A stretch of 14,298 bases of DNA from Clostridia bacterium. Its GTDB lineage: Bacteria; Bacillota; Clostridia; Christensenellales; UBA1242. Below the pieces are notes generated by a model that was not told where the DNA came from, did no database searches, and was given only the letters and a program-made list of their open reading frames with translations. Numbering within the stretch: the first letter of the stretch is position 1; each line of letters opens with the position of its first letter. Positions 1 through 7,272 of this stretch are shown here, piece after piece. The stretch spans positions 1 through 14,298 of the forward strand of contig CAAFWB010000129.1 of NCBI GenBank assembly GCA_900766395.1, in the 5' to 3' direction. The translations under genes were made by a program, and so were the position numbers.

Positions 1-399
1 ACAATTTCCGCGCCACGTGAACACAAAGACAGAAGTTTTTTGCTTGCAATCATCAAAGGTTCACTCATTGCGCTTTGCATTTCACTTGTTGGAATATTAA
101 TTTTTGCTTTTATTCTTAAATTTGCAAGCATATCAGACAAAGCAATAAGACCAATTAATCAGATAATAAAGGGTGTTAGTGTGCTTGTTGGGGTGTTTGT
201 TGCAATGAGAAAAGTTGACAAAATGGGTCTTGTTGGTGGACTTCTCATTGGACTTGTTTACACAATTCTCGCGTTTGTTGTTTTCTCAATATTGGATGGC
301 AATTTTGAATTTAATTTAACACTTCTCAACGACCTTTTGTTCGGCGGAATAATGGGTGCAATATGCGGAATTATTGCAGTTAATGTGAAAAGAAGATAA
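1..399 (+). CDS. TIGR04086-like small membrane protein, 5' partial
   Basis: The reading frame is open from the first base of the window, and no ATG lies in it before the first hydrophobic segment, so the true start is probably upstream. A TTG at 40 is a possible but unsupported start. The visible protein is small and almost entirely hydrophobic. It has about four membrane segments: around codons 15-40, 50-70, 75-95 and 110-127 counted from base 1. They are separated by short polar turns (such as RKVDKMG), and the protein ends in a basic VKRR tail. This layout, with Gly-rich helices and a basic loop after the second helix, and the position just before secD, match the TIGR04086 family of Clostridia, which usually sits between yajC and secDF. 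The molecular function of that family is unknown. The family call rests on remembered pattern and synteny, not on a search. Confidence 0.7.
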   Translation, partial: TISAPREHKDRSFLLAIIKGSLIALCISLVGILIFAFILKFASISDKAIRPINQIIKGVSVLVGVFVAMRKVDKMGLVGGLLIGLVYTILAFVVFSILDGNFEFNLTLLNDLLFGGIMGAICGIIAVNVKRR

Positions 400-450
400 A
401 GTTTTTAATCAAAAATAATATTTTTTGCTTCTCGGTCTATAAAAAAATTT

Positions 451-486
451 TTAGTCAATATTTTATTTGTATAATTTGTTGACTAA
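451..486. repeat. Inverted repeat before secD, weak terminator or operator
   Basis: TTAGTCAA (451-458) and TTGACTAA (479-486) are perfect 8-bp inverted arms around a 20-nt AT-rich loop, and a run of nine T follows directly (487-495). It could be a weak intrinsic terminator for the upstream membrane protein gene, but the stem has only two G-C pairs and the loop is long. The right arm contains the TTGACT -35 hexamer of the secD promoter, so an operator role is equally possible. The rest of the 400-540 gap is very AT-rich, with no ORF. Confidence 0.35.
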
Positions 487-507
487 TTTTTTTTTATTTC
501 CTATAAT
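479..507 (+). promoter_or_regulatory. Sigma-A-type promoter for secD-secF
   Basis: TTGACT at 479-484 and a perfect TATAAT at 502-507 are separated by 17 bp, which is nearly the full housekeeping consensus. The expected transcription start is near 514, giving a leader of about 27 nt to the secD ATG. A second TATAAT at 470-475 has no recognisable -35 element. Confidence 0.7.
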
Positions 508-540
508 TTTAGACATAGCGTAATAAAGGGGCTTTCTTTG

Positions 541-1848
541 ATGAGAAGAAAAAAGAATATTTCAATAAGGAATTTTATCGCAATGGCAGTGCTGGCAGTT
601 GTCGGCATTTTGCTTTGCGTGCTTTCATTTCCAATCCCTTTCACCGATTACGATTATCAGGGTTTTGCAAAGTCAATCAGCCTTGGTCTTGACCTAAAAG
701 GTGGTATGGAAGCGGTTTATGAAGCAAAAACCACAAAAGAGGGTGTTTCTCTTGATGATGCAATTTCAGGCACAATCGAGAGATTGCAAGAACTCTTGAC
801 AAGTGAAGGATACTCGGAAGCCACAGTCACAACTGAGGGATCAAACAGAATTCGTGTTGAAGTTCCAGATGTATCAGATCCAAGCGAAGTTTTGGATCTT
901 CTTGGCACACCTGCAAAACTTGCAATTCGCAAAGAAAAAGATGTGAATGCAAAAGCATACATCACCGGCGATCACATCAAAAATGTTGAAAGTGGTTATA
1001 ACAGCCAATCAGGTGAATGGGGCGTTTCAATTGAGTTTAATGCAGAAGGCACAAAAATCTTCAAAGAACTCAGTGAAGAGCTTTATGAATCCAAGAAACC
1101 AATTTATATTTATCTTGGTGATGACGAAGAGCCATTTTCTTCACCAACATTCAGCAGTGTTATTGCTGATGGAAAAACATTTATTTCTGGCTCAATGAGC
1201 ACAGAACAAGCAGCAAAAGAATATGCTCTCAAAATCAAGAGTGGAACATTTGACACCGAACTCACACTTCTTTCTTCTTCAACCGTCAGTGCAACACTTG
1301 GTGCTGATGCTCTCAAATATAGTGTCATCGCGGGCTTTGTTGGCTTGATTTTGATTTTTGCATTCATGATTTATGTTTACCGAGATTTTGGAATTATCGC
1401 AAGTTTCTCACTTGTTTTCTATTTGATCTTGATGGTGTTCTTCTTGCAAGCAATTCCATTTGTTCAACTCACTCTTCCTGGCATTGCTGGAATTATTCTC
1501 AGTCTCGGAATGGCAGTTGACGCAAACGTTATCATATTTGAAAGAATAAAAGACGAATATAGACAAGGAAAACGCATACAAAACTGTGTTCAAGCAGGTT
1601 TCAAAAAAGCACTGCTTGCCATTGTTGACTCAAACGTAACAACTCTTATCGCATCTGTTGTTCTCTATATTTTGGGAACGGGAGCGGTCAAAGGTTTTGC
1701 TGTGACATTGTTCCTTGGAATTGCTCTTTCAATGTTGACATCGTTGCTTCTCACAAGACTCTTTGTTAAGTGGTATTTGAATATCAATTCAACAAATCCA
1801 AAAAGACTTAACTTAAAAAGGGGGAAAGACGTAAATGAACTCGGTTAA
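541..1848 (+). CDS. secD: Protein translocase subunit SecD
   Basis: SecD is an RND-type membrane protein that works with SecF beside SecYEG and uses the proton or sodium gradient to help pull exported proteins across the membrane. The 435-residue product has an N-terminal membrane helix (about 12-30). A long extracytoplasmic region follows and begins with the D1-type motif LGLDLKGG (48-55). Five C-terminal helices lie at about 262-280, 286-304, 312-335, 357-382 and 384-408. The conserved motif GMAVDANVIIFERIKDE (323-339) carries the Asp expected in proton transfer. The length suits the short Gram-positive form. ATG 541 is preferred over the adjacent TTG 538 because AAAGGGG (525-531) is 9 nt upstream of it. 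It overlaps secF by 14 bp and is driven by the promoter at 479-507. Confidence 0.96.
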   Translation: MRRKKNISIRNFIAMAVLAVVGILLCVLSFPIPFTDYDYQGFAKSISLGLDLKGGMEAVYEAKTTKEGVSLDDAISGTIERLQELLTSEGYSEATVTTEGSNRIRVEVPDVSDPSEVLDLLGTPAKLAIRKEKDVNAKAYITGDHIKNVESGYNSQSGEWGVSIEFNAEGTKIFKELSEELYESKKPIYIYLGDDEEPFSSPTFSSVIADGKTFISGSMSTEQAAKEYALKIKSGTFDTELTLLSSSTVSATLGADALKYSVIAGFVGLILIFAFMIYVYRDFGIIASFSLVFYLILMVFFLQAIPFVQLTLPGIAGIILSLGMAVDANVIIFERIKDEYRQGKRIQNCVQAGFKKALLAIVDSNVTTLIASVVLYILGTGAVKGFAVTLFLGIALSMLTSLLLTRLFVKWYLNINSTNPKRLNLKRGKDVNELG

Positions 1849-2944
1849 GAAAAACAAAACCTCTTTTGACGAAAAAATCCACAGTCTCAAACTTGATGTC
1901 ACAAAAAGAAGGCTTGTTTGGCTTTTAATTCCTGTTGTAATCATTCTTGTCGGAATAATCCTTGTTTCGACAATTGAATTTAATCTTGGAATTGACTTCA
2001 CAGGTGGAACAGTTATTAATGTCATACCAAATGAAATAAACATTTCAGACGATAACAACTATAATCAAGTCAAAGCTGATATTGAAGAAGTTCTCAATGA
2101 ATTTGGTCTCAAATCAACACAATTCCAAATTGTTGAAAATGACCAAGGAACTGCAGTTTCTGTTCGTTTCCAAGACAGGGCAGGGGTTGACGAAAAAGAA
2201 ATGAACACCCTTATCAATGAAAAAGTTATTCCAGCACTTTATGAAAAGTTTGGAATGGATAAGTCAAATGATAAGTATGCAAACTTTGTTCAAGCATCTG
2301 ACCGAATTGGCGCAACATCAAGCAGTGAACTTTTGCTTAAAGCACTCATTGCAATCATGTCTTCAATTGTTCTCATTTTGATTTATATTGCAATCAGATT
2401 TGAAGTTGCGAGCGGTCTTAGTGCAATTGTTGCATTGTTCAGTGATGTTTTGGTTACTTGCTCTGTTGTTCTCATGTGCAGAATTCAAATCAACACAACT
2501 TTCATTGCAGCACTCATCACAATCATTGGTTATTCAATCAACAACACAATCATCATTTTTGACAGAGTTAGAGAGCTCCGCAAACTTGACGAAAACAAAG
2601 GCAAATCAAACGAAGAAATCGCAAATATGGCAGTCAGCCATTCGTTTGTTAGAACCCTCAACACAACAATTACAACACTTGTTGCAGTTTTGCTTCTTGC
2701 AATCATTGGTGTTCCATCAGTTCGTGAGTTCATCATTCCAATCATTATTGGACTTTTGTCAGGTGTTTATTCTTCATTGTTCCTTTCACCAAACCTTTGG
2801 GCATTGATGTATAGAGAACGCGCAAAGAAAAACAAGGGTGGCAAATCAAAAGATTCAAAAAGTAAAGTTCAAGAGGTGAACAAAACTGAAAATGAACCTG
2901 AAAATGAGCCCGAAGTTGAAGTCACAACACCAGAAGAAAACTAA
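1835..2944 (+). CDS. secF: Protein translocase subunit SecF
   Basis: SecF is the partner of SecD in the accessory Sec motor. The 369-residue protein has a first membrane helix (about 27-46) and the family motif LGIDFTGGT (51-59). A short extracytoplasmic domain follows, then five helices between about 168 and 325. The fourth conserved region, GYSINNTIIIFDRVRE (232-247), includes the Asp that pairs functionally with the one in SecD. The start lies inside the end of secD (14-bp overlap), with AAAAAGGGGG at 1815-1824, so the two are translationally coupled. The cytoplasmic tail after about residue 328 is unusual: first Lys-rich (AKKNKGGKSKDSKSK), then acidic with a repeated ENEP. It looks disordered and is probably lineage-specific. 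In many Bacilli SecD and SecF are fused; here they are separate. Confidence 0.96.
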   Translation: MNSVKKNKTSFDEKIHSLKLDVTKRRLVWLLIPVVIILVGIILVSTIEFNLGIDFTGGTVINVIPNEINISDDNNYNQVKADIEEVLNEFGLKSTQFQIVENDQGTAVSVRFQDRAGVDEKEMNTLINEKVIPALYEKFGMDKSNDKYANFVQASDRIGATSSSELLLKALIAIMSSIVLILIYIAIRFEVASGLSAIVALFSDVLVTCSVVLMCRIQINTTFIAALITIIGYSINNTIIIFDRVRELRKLDENKGKSNEEIANMAVSHSFVRTLNTTITTLVAVLLLAIIGVPSVREFIIPIIIGLLSGVYSSLFLSPNLWALMYRERAKKNKGGKSKDSKSKVQEVNKTENEPENEPEVEVTTPEEN

Positions 2945-2950
2945 ATCATA

Positions 2951-2980
2951 AAAATGCTTGGCAACAAGCATTTTTTTATT
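2951..2980 (+). terminator. Intrinsic terminator after secF
   Basis: AAAATGCTTG (2951-2960) pairs perfectly with CAAGCATTTT (2965-2974) around a GCAA tetraloop, and the T-run continues to 2977. It begins 6 nt after the secF stop and closes the secDF transcription unit. Confidence 0.85.
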
Positions 2981-3025
2981 GCTTTTATGCAGTAAAATTT
3001 TTTCATATGTTTTTCGCAAGAAACA

Positions 3026-3058
3026 ACAAAATTGTTTGTCTAAAACAAAATGATTTGT
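3026..3058. repeat. Two tandem dyads ACAAA-N4-TTTGT, possible operator
   Basis: Two copies of the inverted repeat ACAAA-N4-TTTGT lie at 3026-3039 and 3045-3058, offset by 19 bp, which is close to two helical turns. The surrounding 19-nt unit matches at 14 of 19 positions between the copies. They cover the -35 and spacer of the proposed recJ promoter. A dimeric regulator could bind here, but AT-rich DNA yields short dyads by chance and no regulator is identified. Confidence 0.35.
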
Positions 3059-3064
3059 TAAACT
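3036..3064 (+). promoter_or_regulatory. Candidate promoter for recJ-hemZ
   Basis: TTGTCT at 3036-3041 and TAAACT at 3059-3064 are 17 bp apart, and a TG at 3056-3057 gives an extended -10 (TGTTAAACT). TAAAAT at 3064-3069 is an overlapping alternative -10. It sits between the secF terminator and recJ, where a new promoter is needed. The rest of 2981-3101 holds no ORF. Confidence 0.5.
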
Positions 3065-3101
3065 AAAATCATAAGGGTGCCTTTGGGCAAATAATTTGAT
3101 T

Positions 3102-5480
3102 ATGAAAATACAAAAAAAATTTAACGCGCACTATGACGAGGCGCGAATTTGTGAATATGCAAAACTATTCAATTTGGATAAAAAAATAATTGAACTTCTT
3201 TTTTCACGCGGAATGTACGAAAAAGAAGTGATAGAAAAATTTTTAAATCCAACAACAAATGACTTTCTTGACCCATACTTGCTTTCTGGCATGAAAGAAG
3301 GAGTTGAGAGAATAAAAAAAGCAATTCAAAATCATGAAAGAATACTCATTTTTGGCGATTATGATGTTGACGGAATAAGTGCAACTGCAATCATGATCAA
3401 GATGTTCAAAAAGTTTGGAATCGATGTCAACTATTACCTTCCAAACAGATTTATTGATGGTTATGGACTTACAATCGATTCAGTAAACAAAGTCATAAAT
3501 ATGTTTCATCCAAATTTGATTATCACGGTTGATTGTGGCATCACTTGCGTCAAAGAAGTTGAGCATATCAAATCACTTGGCATTGATATTATTGTCACTG
3601 ACCACCACGAACTTGACGAAAGAACCCCGAACACGATTTGCATAAATCCAAAAATCCCAAATCAAGCATATCCGTTTTCTGGGCTTTGTGGAGCGGGTGT
3701 TGCATACAAGATTGCACAGGCAATTCTTGAAGATAAATGTGATGATGAACTCTTGGCAATCTGTGCGGTTGCAACAATTGCGGACATTGTTCCATTGACT
3801 GACGAAAACAGAGCAATCGTTCATTTTGGTCTAAAATGTATGAACGCTTTGCCAAAAGGTTTGAAAGCGATTTTCAAAGAGAATAAAATTGATATAAACA
3901 ATGCAAATTCAACAGACATTTCTTTCAAAGTTTCACCAAAACTCAATGCGAGTGGAAGAATGGGTGAAGCAAACGACAGCCTCAAACTTTATCTTGAAAA
4001 AGACAGTGAAAAAATTAAGACAATTCTTGAAAAAATCAACGACCACAACAAGAGAAGACAACAACTTTGCAGCCAAATGTATGACGATTGTTTGAATATG
4101 CTTAAAGACAAAAAAATGTGCGACCTAAAATGTATCATTCTTTCGTCAGACAACTGGGATAGCGGAATTCTTGGAATTATTGCCGCAAGACTTGTTGACA
4201 AGTTCCATAGACCAGCATTTTTATTTGCCGAAAGCGATGGAGTGCTAAAAGGTTCAGGTCGAAGCATTGACGACATCAATATCCACGACATTTTGCTCAG
4301 TAGTGGCGATTTGTTGACGACTTTTGGTGGTCATTCAATGGCAGCAGGGCTGAGTCTCAAAAAAGGGAATTTCGGCGAATTCAAAGAGCGTGTGAAAGAG
4401 TTTATTGACCAAAATGTCAATGACAAAATCTTTAACTCAATCAATTATTATGACTTGGATTTGTGTGAAGAAGACATCAACGACAATTTCATCAAACAAC
4501 TTGACTTGTTGGAGCCATTTGGTTGCTCAAATCCAAAGCCATATTTCAAAATGAGTGCAAAAAACTTGACAATCCAACCACTCAAAAACTTCAAAAATCA
4601 CGCAAATTTCTGCTATAAAAACCTCAAACTCATTTGCTTCAATTATATTGATAAAATTGACTATATTAACTTTGCAAAAGACTATGGTGTTGTGTTTGAG
4701 TTCCAACAAGCGTTTTCAAAGAAAGAGTTCAAGGGTTTGATTAAATATTTTGATTTTAATGATTTGCCAACAAATCAAATTGAGCAATATGTTTCCGCTT
4801 CACCAATGAACCAATTTGCTGGATTTGTTGAGAAAATTCCACCAATAAACTACTACAAAGAAAGAGAACTCGCTTCTCTCGTTCTTGACTCGTCAAGCAC
4901 AGCTTTCGGCACACTTTTTGTTTGTTATAATCTCAAAACATATGTTGATTTCTTTACAAATTACGAAACAAATATGATTGAGCAATTCTATCTTTTTGAT
5001 ATGGAAAATAACGGGGGATTTAATTCAATTATTCTTGCTCCAAACTCAACTGAATGTTTTTGCAACTACAACAAAATTATTTTCCTTGACAGTTTGATTT
5101 CTCCAAACTTTTTGAACATTGAAAACGCAACAATTTATGCACCAGCTGAGGCAAAATTCCGCACCAATTTCTTGGATAGAGTTGAGTTTTCAAGAGAAAG
5201 ATTTGCCGAAGTATTTGGAGCAATAAAAAGCCTTGAAAAGACTGAGTTTGTAAGCGTTCAAAAATACCTTCAAGCAGTTCAAAAATATTTGAAAAAGAAA
5301 ATATCTTTCAATCAACTTCGCTTTGTTGTTTTGGTGTTTGAAGAACTTGGAATTTTGAGCAAACAAAAAACTGAATGCGGTTTTTCTTATGTTGTCAATA
5401 ATGTGAAATCACGACTTGAAAATTCAACCGTTTACAACCAAATGCAACTTCTATACAAAACGACAAGAGGGCAGAAATGA
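3102..5480 (+). CDS. recJ: Single-stranded-DNA-specific exonuclease RecJ
   Basis: RecJ degrades single-stranded DNA 5' to 3' in recombination, mismatch and base-excision repair. The 792-residue protein shows the DHH-family metal-binding motifs in order: DYDVDG (86-91), VDCGIT (143-148), TDHHE (166-170) and ATIADIVP (224-231). The DHHA1 region follows with SGRMGEAND (284-292), GSGRS (384-388) and the GGHSMAAG signature (409-416), and then an OB-fold-like part. The long C-terminal extension (about 560-792) ends in a helical region with FEELGIL, as in the longer Bacillota RecJ (about 780 residues) rather than the E. coli form (577). The start is uncertain: ATG 3102 and TTG 3096 are the only reasonable in-frame choices (a stop lies at 3072) and neither has a close ribosome binding site. 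AAGGG at 3073-3077 is too far unless the small hairpin at 3078-3089 shortens the gap. It overlaps hemZ by 4 bp. Confidence 0.95.
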   Translation: MKIQKKFNAHYDEARICEYAKLFNLDKKIIELLFSRGMYEKEVIEKFLNPTTNDFLDPYLLSGMKEGVERIKKAIQNHERILIFGDYDVDGISATAIMIKMFKKFGIDVNYYLPNRFIDGYGLTIDSVNKVINMFHPNLIITVDCGITCVKEVEHIKSLGIDIIVTDHHELDERTPNTICINPKIPNQAYPFSGLCGAGVAYKIAQAILEDKCDDELLAICAVATIADIVPLTDENRAIVHFGLKCMNALPKGLKAIFKENKIDINNANSTDISFKVSPKLNASGRMGEANDSLKLYLEKDSEKIKTILEKINDHNKRRQQLCSQMYDDCLNMLKDKKMCDLKCIILSSDNWDSGILGIIAARLVDKFHRPAFLFAESDGVLKGSGRSIDDINIHDILLSSGDLLTTFGGHSMAAGLSLKKGNFGEFKERVKEFIDQNVNDKIFNSINYYDLDLCEEDINDNFIKQLDLLEPFGCSNPKPYFKMSAKNLTIQPLKNFKNHANFCYKNLKLICFNYIDKIDYINFAKDYGVVFEFQQAFSKKEFKGLIKYFDFNDLPTNQIEQYVSASPMNQFAGFVEKIPPINYYKERELASLVLDSSSTAFGTLFVCYNLKTYVDFFTNYETNMIEQFYLFDMENNGGFNSIILAPNSTECFCNYNKIIFLDSLISPNFLNIENATIYAPAEAKFRTNFLDRVEFSRERFAEVFGAIKSLEKTEFVSVQKYLQAVQKYLKKKISFNQLRFVVLVFEELGILSKQKTECGFSYVVNNVKSRLENSTVYNQMQLLYKTTRGQK

Positions 5481-6895
5481 AATTAATTACAACAAGACCA
5501 CAATTTGATAATGACCTCAAAGACGAAATTCGCCTTTTCTTTCCAACCGAGCAGTTTGAAAATGATGATGTGACGATTGAACACTTTTCGAATTCTTTTG
5601 AAAAAATGACCGACACCTGCGTGATTAAAATTGGAAACGAAGTTGTTGCAAAAGAAGAGGTTTCATTCGACCTTCCTCCAAAATGCACCAAACTTTATGA
5701 AACAAAACTACTTAAGCGAAACGCAAAGAGTGCAGTGTATCTTGCTCTTTCAAAATGGCAAAACAAAACCATGCCATGGGGCACTCTCACGGGAATCAGA
5801 CCAACACGACTTGCTCACGAACTCATTGAAGATGGTGTGCCAGAACATTTGATTAAAGAAACACTAATGAAATCCTTTTATGTGAGCGAGAAAAAAGCGG
5901 AAATTGTTGCCAAAATTATAAAAAATCAACGTTGCATAATCAAAAATGACAATTTGATTGATATTTATATCAACATTCCGTTTTGCCCAACGAGATGTCA
6001 ATATTGCTCGTTTATTTCATCTGAATATTCACGTGTTGAAAAACAAATTCCGCAATTTGTTGACTCCTTGATTAAAGAAATTCGCGAAATGAAAAAACTT
6101 ATTTTCCGCCGTGCTTTGGTTGTTCGAACAATTTACATTGGCGGGGGAACACCAACAACTTTGTCAGCAGAAGATTTGTCAAAAATTCTTGACGAACTCA
6201 GCTATCCAGTCACAGAATTTACGGTTGAGTGCGGAAGACCCGACACAATAACAAAAGAAAAACTCGATGTTCTGAAAGCCCATGGCGTCACACGAATTTG
6301 CATAAATCCTCAATCATTTAACGACAAAACTTTGAAACAAATTGGACGCGGACACACAACAAAAGACATAATCAGTGCATATGCACTTGCTTTGGGTTAT
6401 GATTTTGTCATTAACATGGATTTGATTGCAGGGCTTCCAGGAGAAAAATTTGCTCACTTCAAAAAGACGATTGACTCAACTCTTGAACTTGCGCCACAAA
6501 ACATCACAATCCACACTTTGGCGCTCAAAAATGGGGCAATGCTCAAAACTCAAAACGAAACAAATCATTTTGACGCCGACATTGAAAAAATGGTTGATTA
6601 TGGCTACAAAAAAATGTGTGAAAACGGATATGTTCCATACTATATGTATCGCCAAAAATCCATGATAAACAATTTGGAAAACATTGGTTATGCCCAACCA
6701 AACACAATATGTTTGTTCAATATCGACACAATGGAAGAAACTTGTTCTGTTCTTGCATGTGGCGCGGGGGCAATTTCAAAGCGAATTTACAACCTTGAAA
6801 ACCGAATTGAACGTGCCGCAAATGTCAAAAATCTTGATGATTATATCAACCGTATTGATGAAATGATTGAAAGAAAAAATAATTTGTTTAATTAG
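5477..6895 (+). CDS. hemZ: HemZ-type radical SAM protein (coproporphyrinogen dehydrogenase-like)
   Basis: This is a 472-residue radical SAM protein of the HemN/HemW/HemZ group. The cluster-binding CxxxCxxC is PFCPTRCQYC, with Cys170, Cys174 and Cys177. The SAM-contact motif GGGTP (222-226) and the sheet motif NMDLIAGLPGE (313-323) follow. The roughly 160-residue N-terminal extension with WGTLTGIRPTRL (101-112), and the C-terminal stretch with NNLENIGYAQPN and CGAGAISK, are typical of HemZ in Bacillota rather than of HemW. HemZ is annotated as an oxygen-independent coproporphyrinogen oxidase, but its activity is less certain than HemN's, and no other haem gene lies in the window. ATG 5477 overlaps the recJ stop as ATGA, with AGAGGG 5 nt upstream, so it is translationally coupled to recJ. 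It ends in TAG with no terminator before the rpsO promoter. The family is quite sure; the substrate is not. Confidence 0.85.
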   Translation: MKLITTRPQFDNDLKDEIRLFFPTEQFENDDVTIEHFSNSFEKMTDTCVIKIGNEVVAKEEVSFDLPPKCTKLYETKLLKRNAKSAVYLALSKWQNKTMPWGTLTGIRPTRLAHELIEDGVPEHLIKETLMKSFYVSEKKAEIVAKIIKNQRCIIKNDNLIDIYINIPFCPTRCQYCSFISSEYSRVEKQIPQFVDSLIKEIREMKKLIFRRALVVRTIYIGGGTPTTLSAEDLSKILDELSYPVTEFTVECGRPDTITKEKLDVLKAHGVTRICINPQSFNDKTLKQIGRGHTTKDIISAYALALGYDFVINMDLIAGLPGEKFAHFKKTIDSTLELAPQNITIHTLALKNGAMLKTQNETNHFDADIEKMVDYGYKKMCENGYVPYYMYRQKSMINNLENIGYAQPNTICLFNIDTMEETCSVLACGAGAISKRIYNLENRIERAANVKNLDDYINRIDEMIERKNNLFN

Positions 6896-6905
6896 CAAAA
6901 TTATC

Positions 6906-6934
6906 TTTACAATTATTTGGCACTATGTTATACT
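6906..6934 (+). promoter_or_regulatory. Strong extended -10 promoter for rpsO-pnp
   Basis: TTTACA (6906-6911), a 17-bp spacer and TATACT (6929-6934), preceded by TG at 6926-6927 (TGTTATACT), make a strong housekeeping promoter. The expected transcription start is near 6941, leaving a leader of about 76 nt before rpsO. It lies directly after the hemZ stop. Confidence 0.72.
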
Positions 6935-6936
6935 TG

Positions 6937-6985
6937 CAAAGTCCTTAAACGAAGGGATTCGAGAGTCCTCTGACGGTCAACTTTG
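6937..6985 (+). promoter_or_regulatory. Structured rpsO leader, candidate S15 autoregulatory element
   Basis: A three-way junction can be drawn by eye. The closing helix is CAAAGT (6937-6942) with ACTTTG (6980-6985). Inside it are hairpin CCTT/AAGG (6943-6946 with 6952-6955) and hairpin GATT/AGTC (6956-6959 with 6964-6967, one G-T wobble, CGAG loop). S15 is known to bind a three-way junction in 16S rRNA and to repress its own mRNA in several bacteria through similar leaders. One difficulty is that the start predicted from the promoter, near 6941, would remove most of the 5' strand of the closing helix. Assignment is by eye and position only. Confidence 0.35.
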
Positions 6986-7016
6986 TTTTTGGCGTAAATT
7001 AATAAGGAGGAAAAGT

Positions 7017-7271
7017 ATGCAAACAAAAAAAGAAATCATTGATGCTTACAAGAAATCAGAAAATGACACTGGTTCAGCAGAAGTTCAAATCGCTCTTTTG
7101 ACAGAAAGAATCAATCATCTCACTGAACACCTCAAAGCAAACCCAAATGACAACCATTCACGTCGCGGTCTTTTGCAACTTGTTGGTCAAAGAAAAGGCT
7201 TGCTCAAATATCTTGAAAGCAAAGATATCAATGGATACCGTGAACTTAAAAAGAAATTAGGCATTAGATAA
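7017..7271 (+). CDS. rpsO: 30S ribosomal protein S15
   Basis: S15 is a primary binding protein of the 30S subunit platform. It folds the central three-way junction of 16S rRNA and contributes to a bridge with the 50S subunit. The 84-residue product carries the family signatures DTGSAEVQIALLTERI (17-32), HSRRGLLQLVGQRKGLL (46-62) and GYRELKKKLGIR at the C-terminus. It is a few residues shorter at the N-terminus than the usual 88-89. ATG 7017 is firmly chosen because a full AAGGAGG (7004-7010) lies 6 nt upstream. The frame is open further upstream, back into hemZ, but those residues do not resemble S15. It heads the rpsO-pnp pair, an order shared with B. subtilis and E. coli. Confidence 0.98.
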   Translation: MQTKKEIIDAYKKSENDTGSAEVQIALLTERINHLTEHLKANPNDNHSRRGLLQLVGQRKGLLKYLESKDINGYRELKKKLGIR

Positions 7272-7272
7272 C

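Noticed and set aside
411..454. Short AT-only dyads after the TIGR04086-like gene, considered as its terminator.
   Set aside because: They contain almost no G-C pairs and such dyads are expected by chance in DNA this AT-rich.
6867..7016. A 50-codon N-terminal extension of S15 beginning inside hemZ.
   Set aside because: The extension spans the promoter and leader, is unlike any S15 N-terminus, and the ATG at 7017 has a perfect ribosome binding site.
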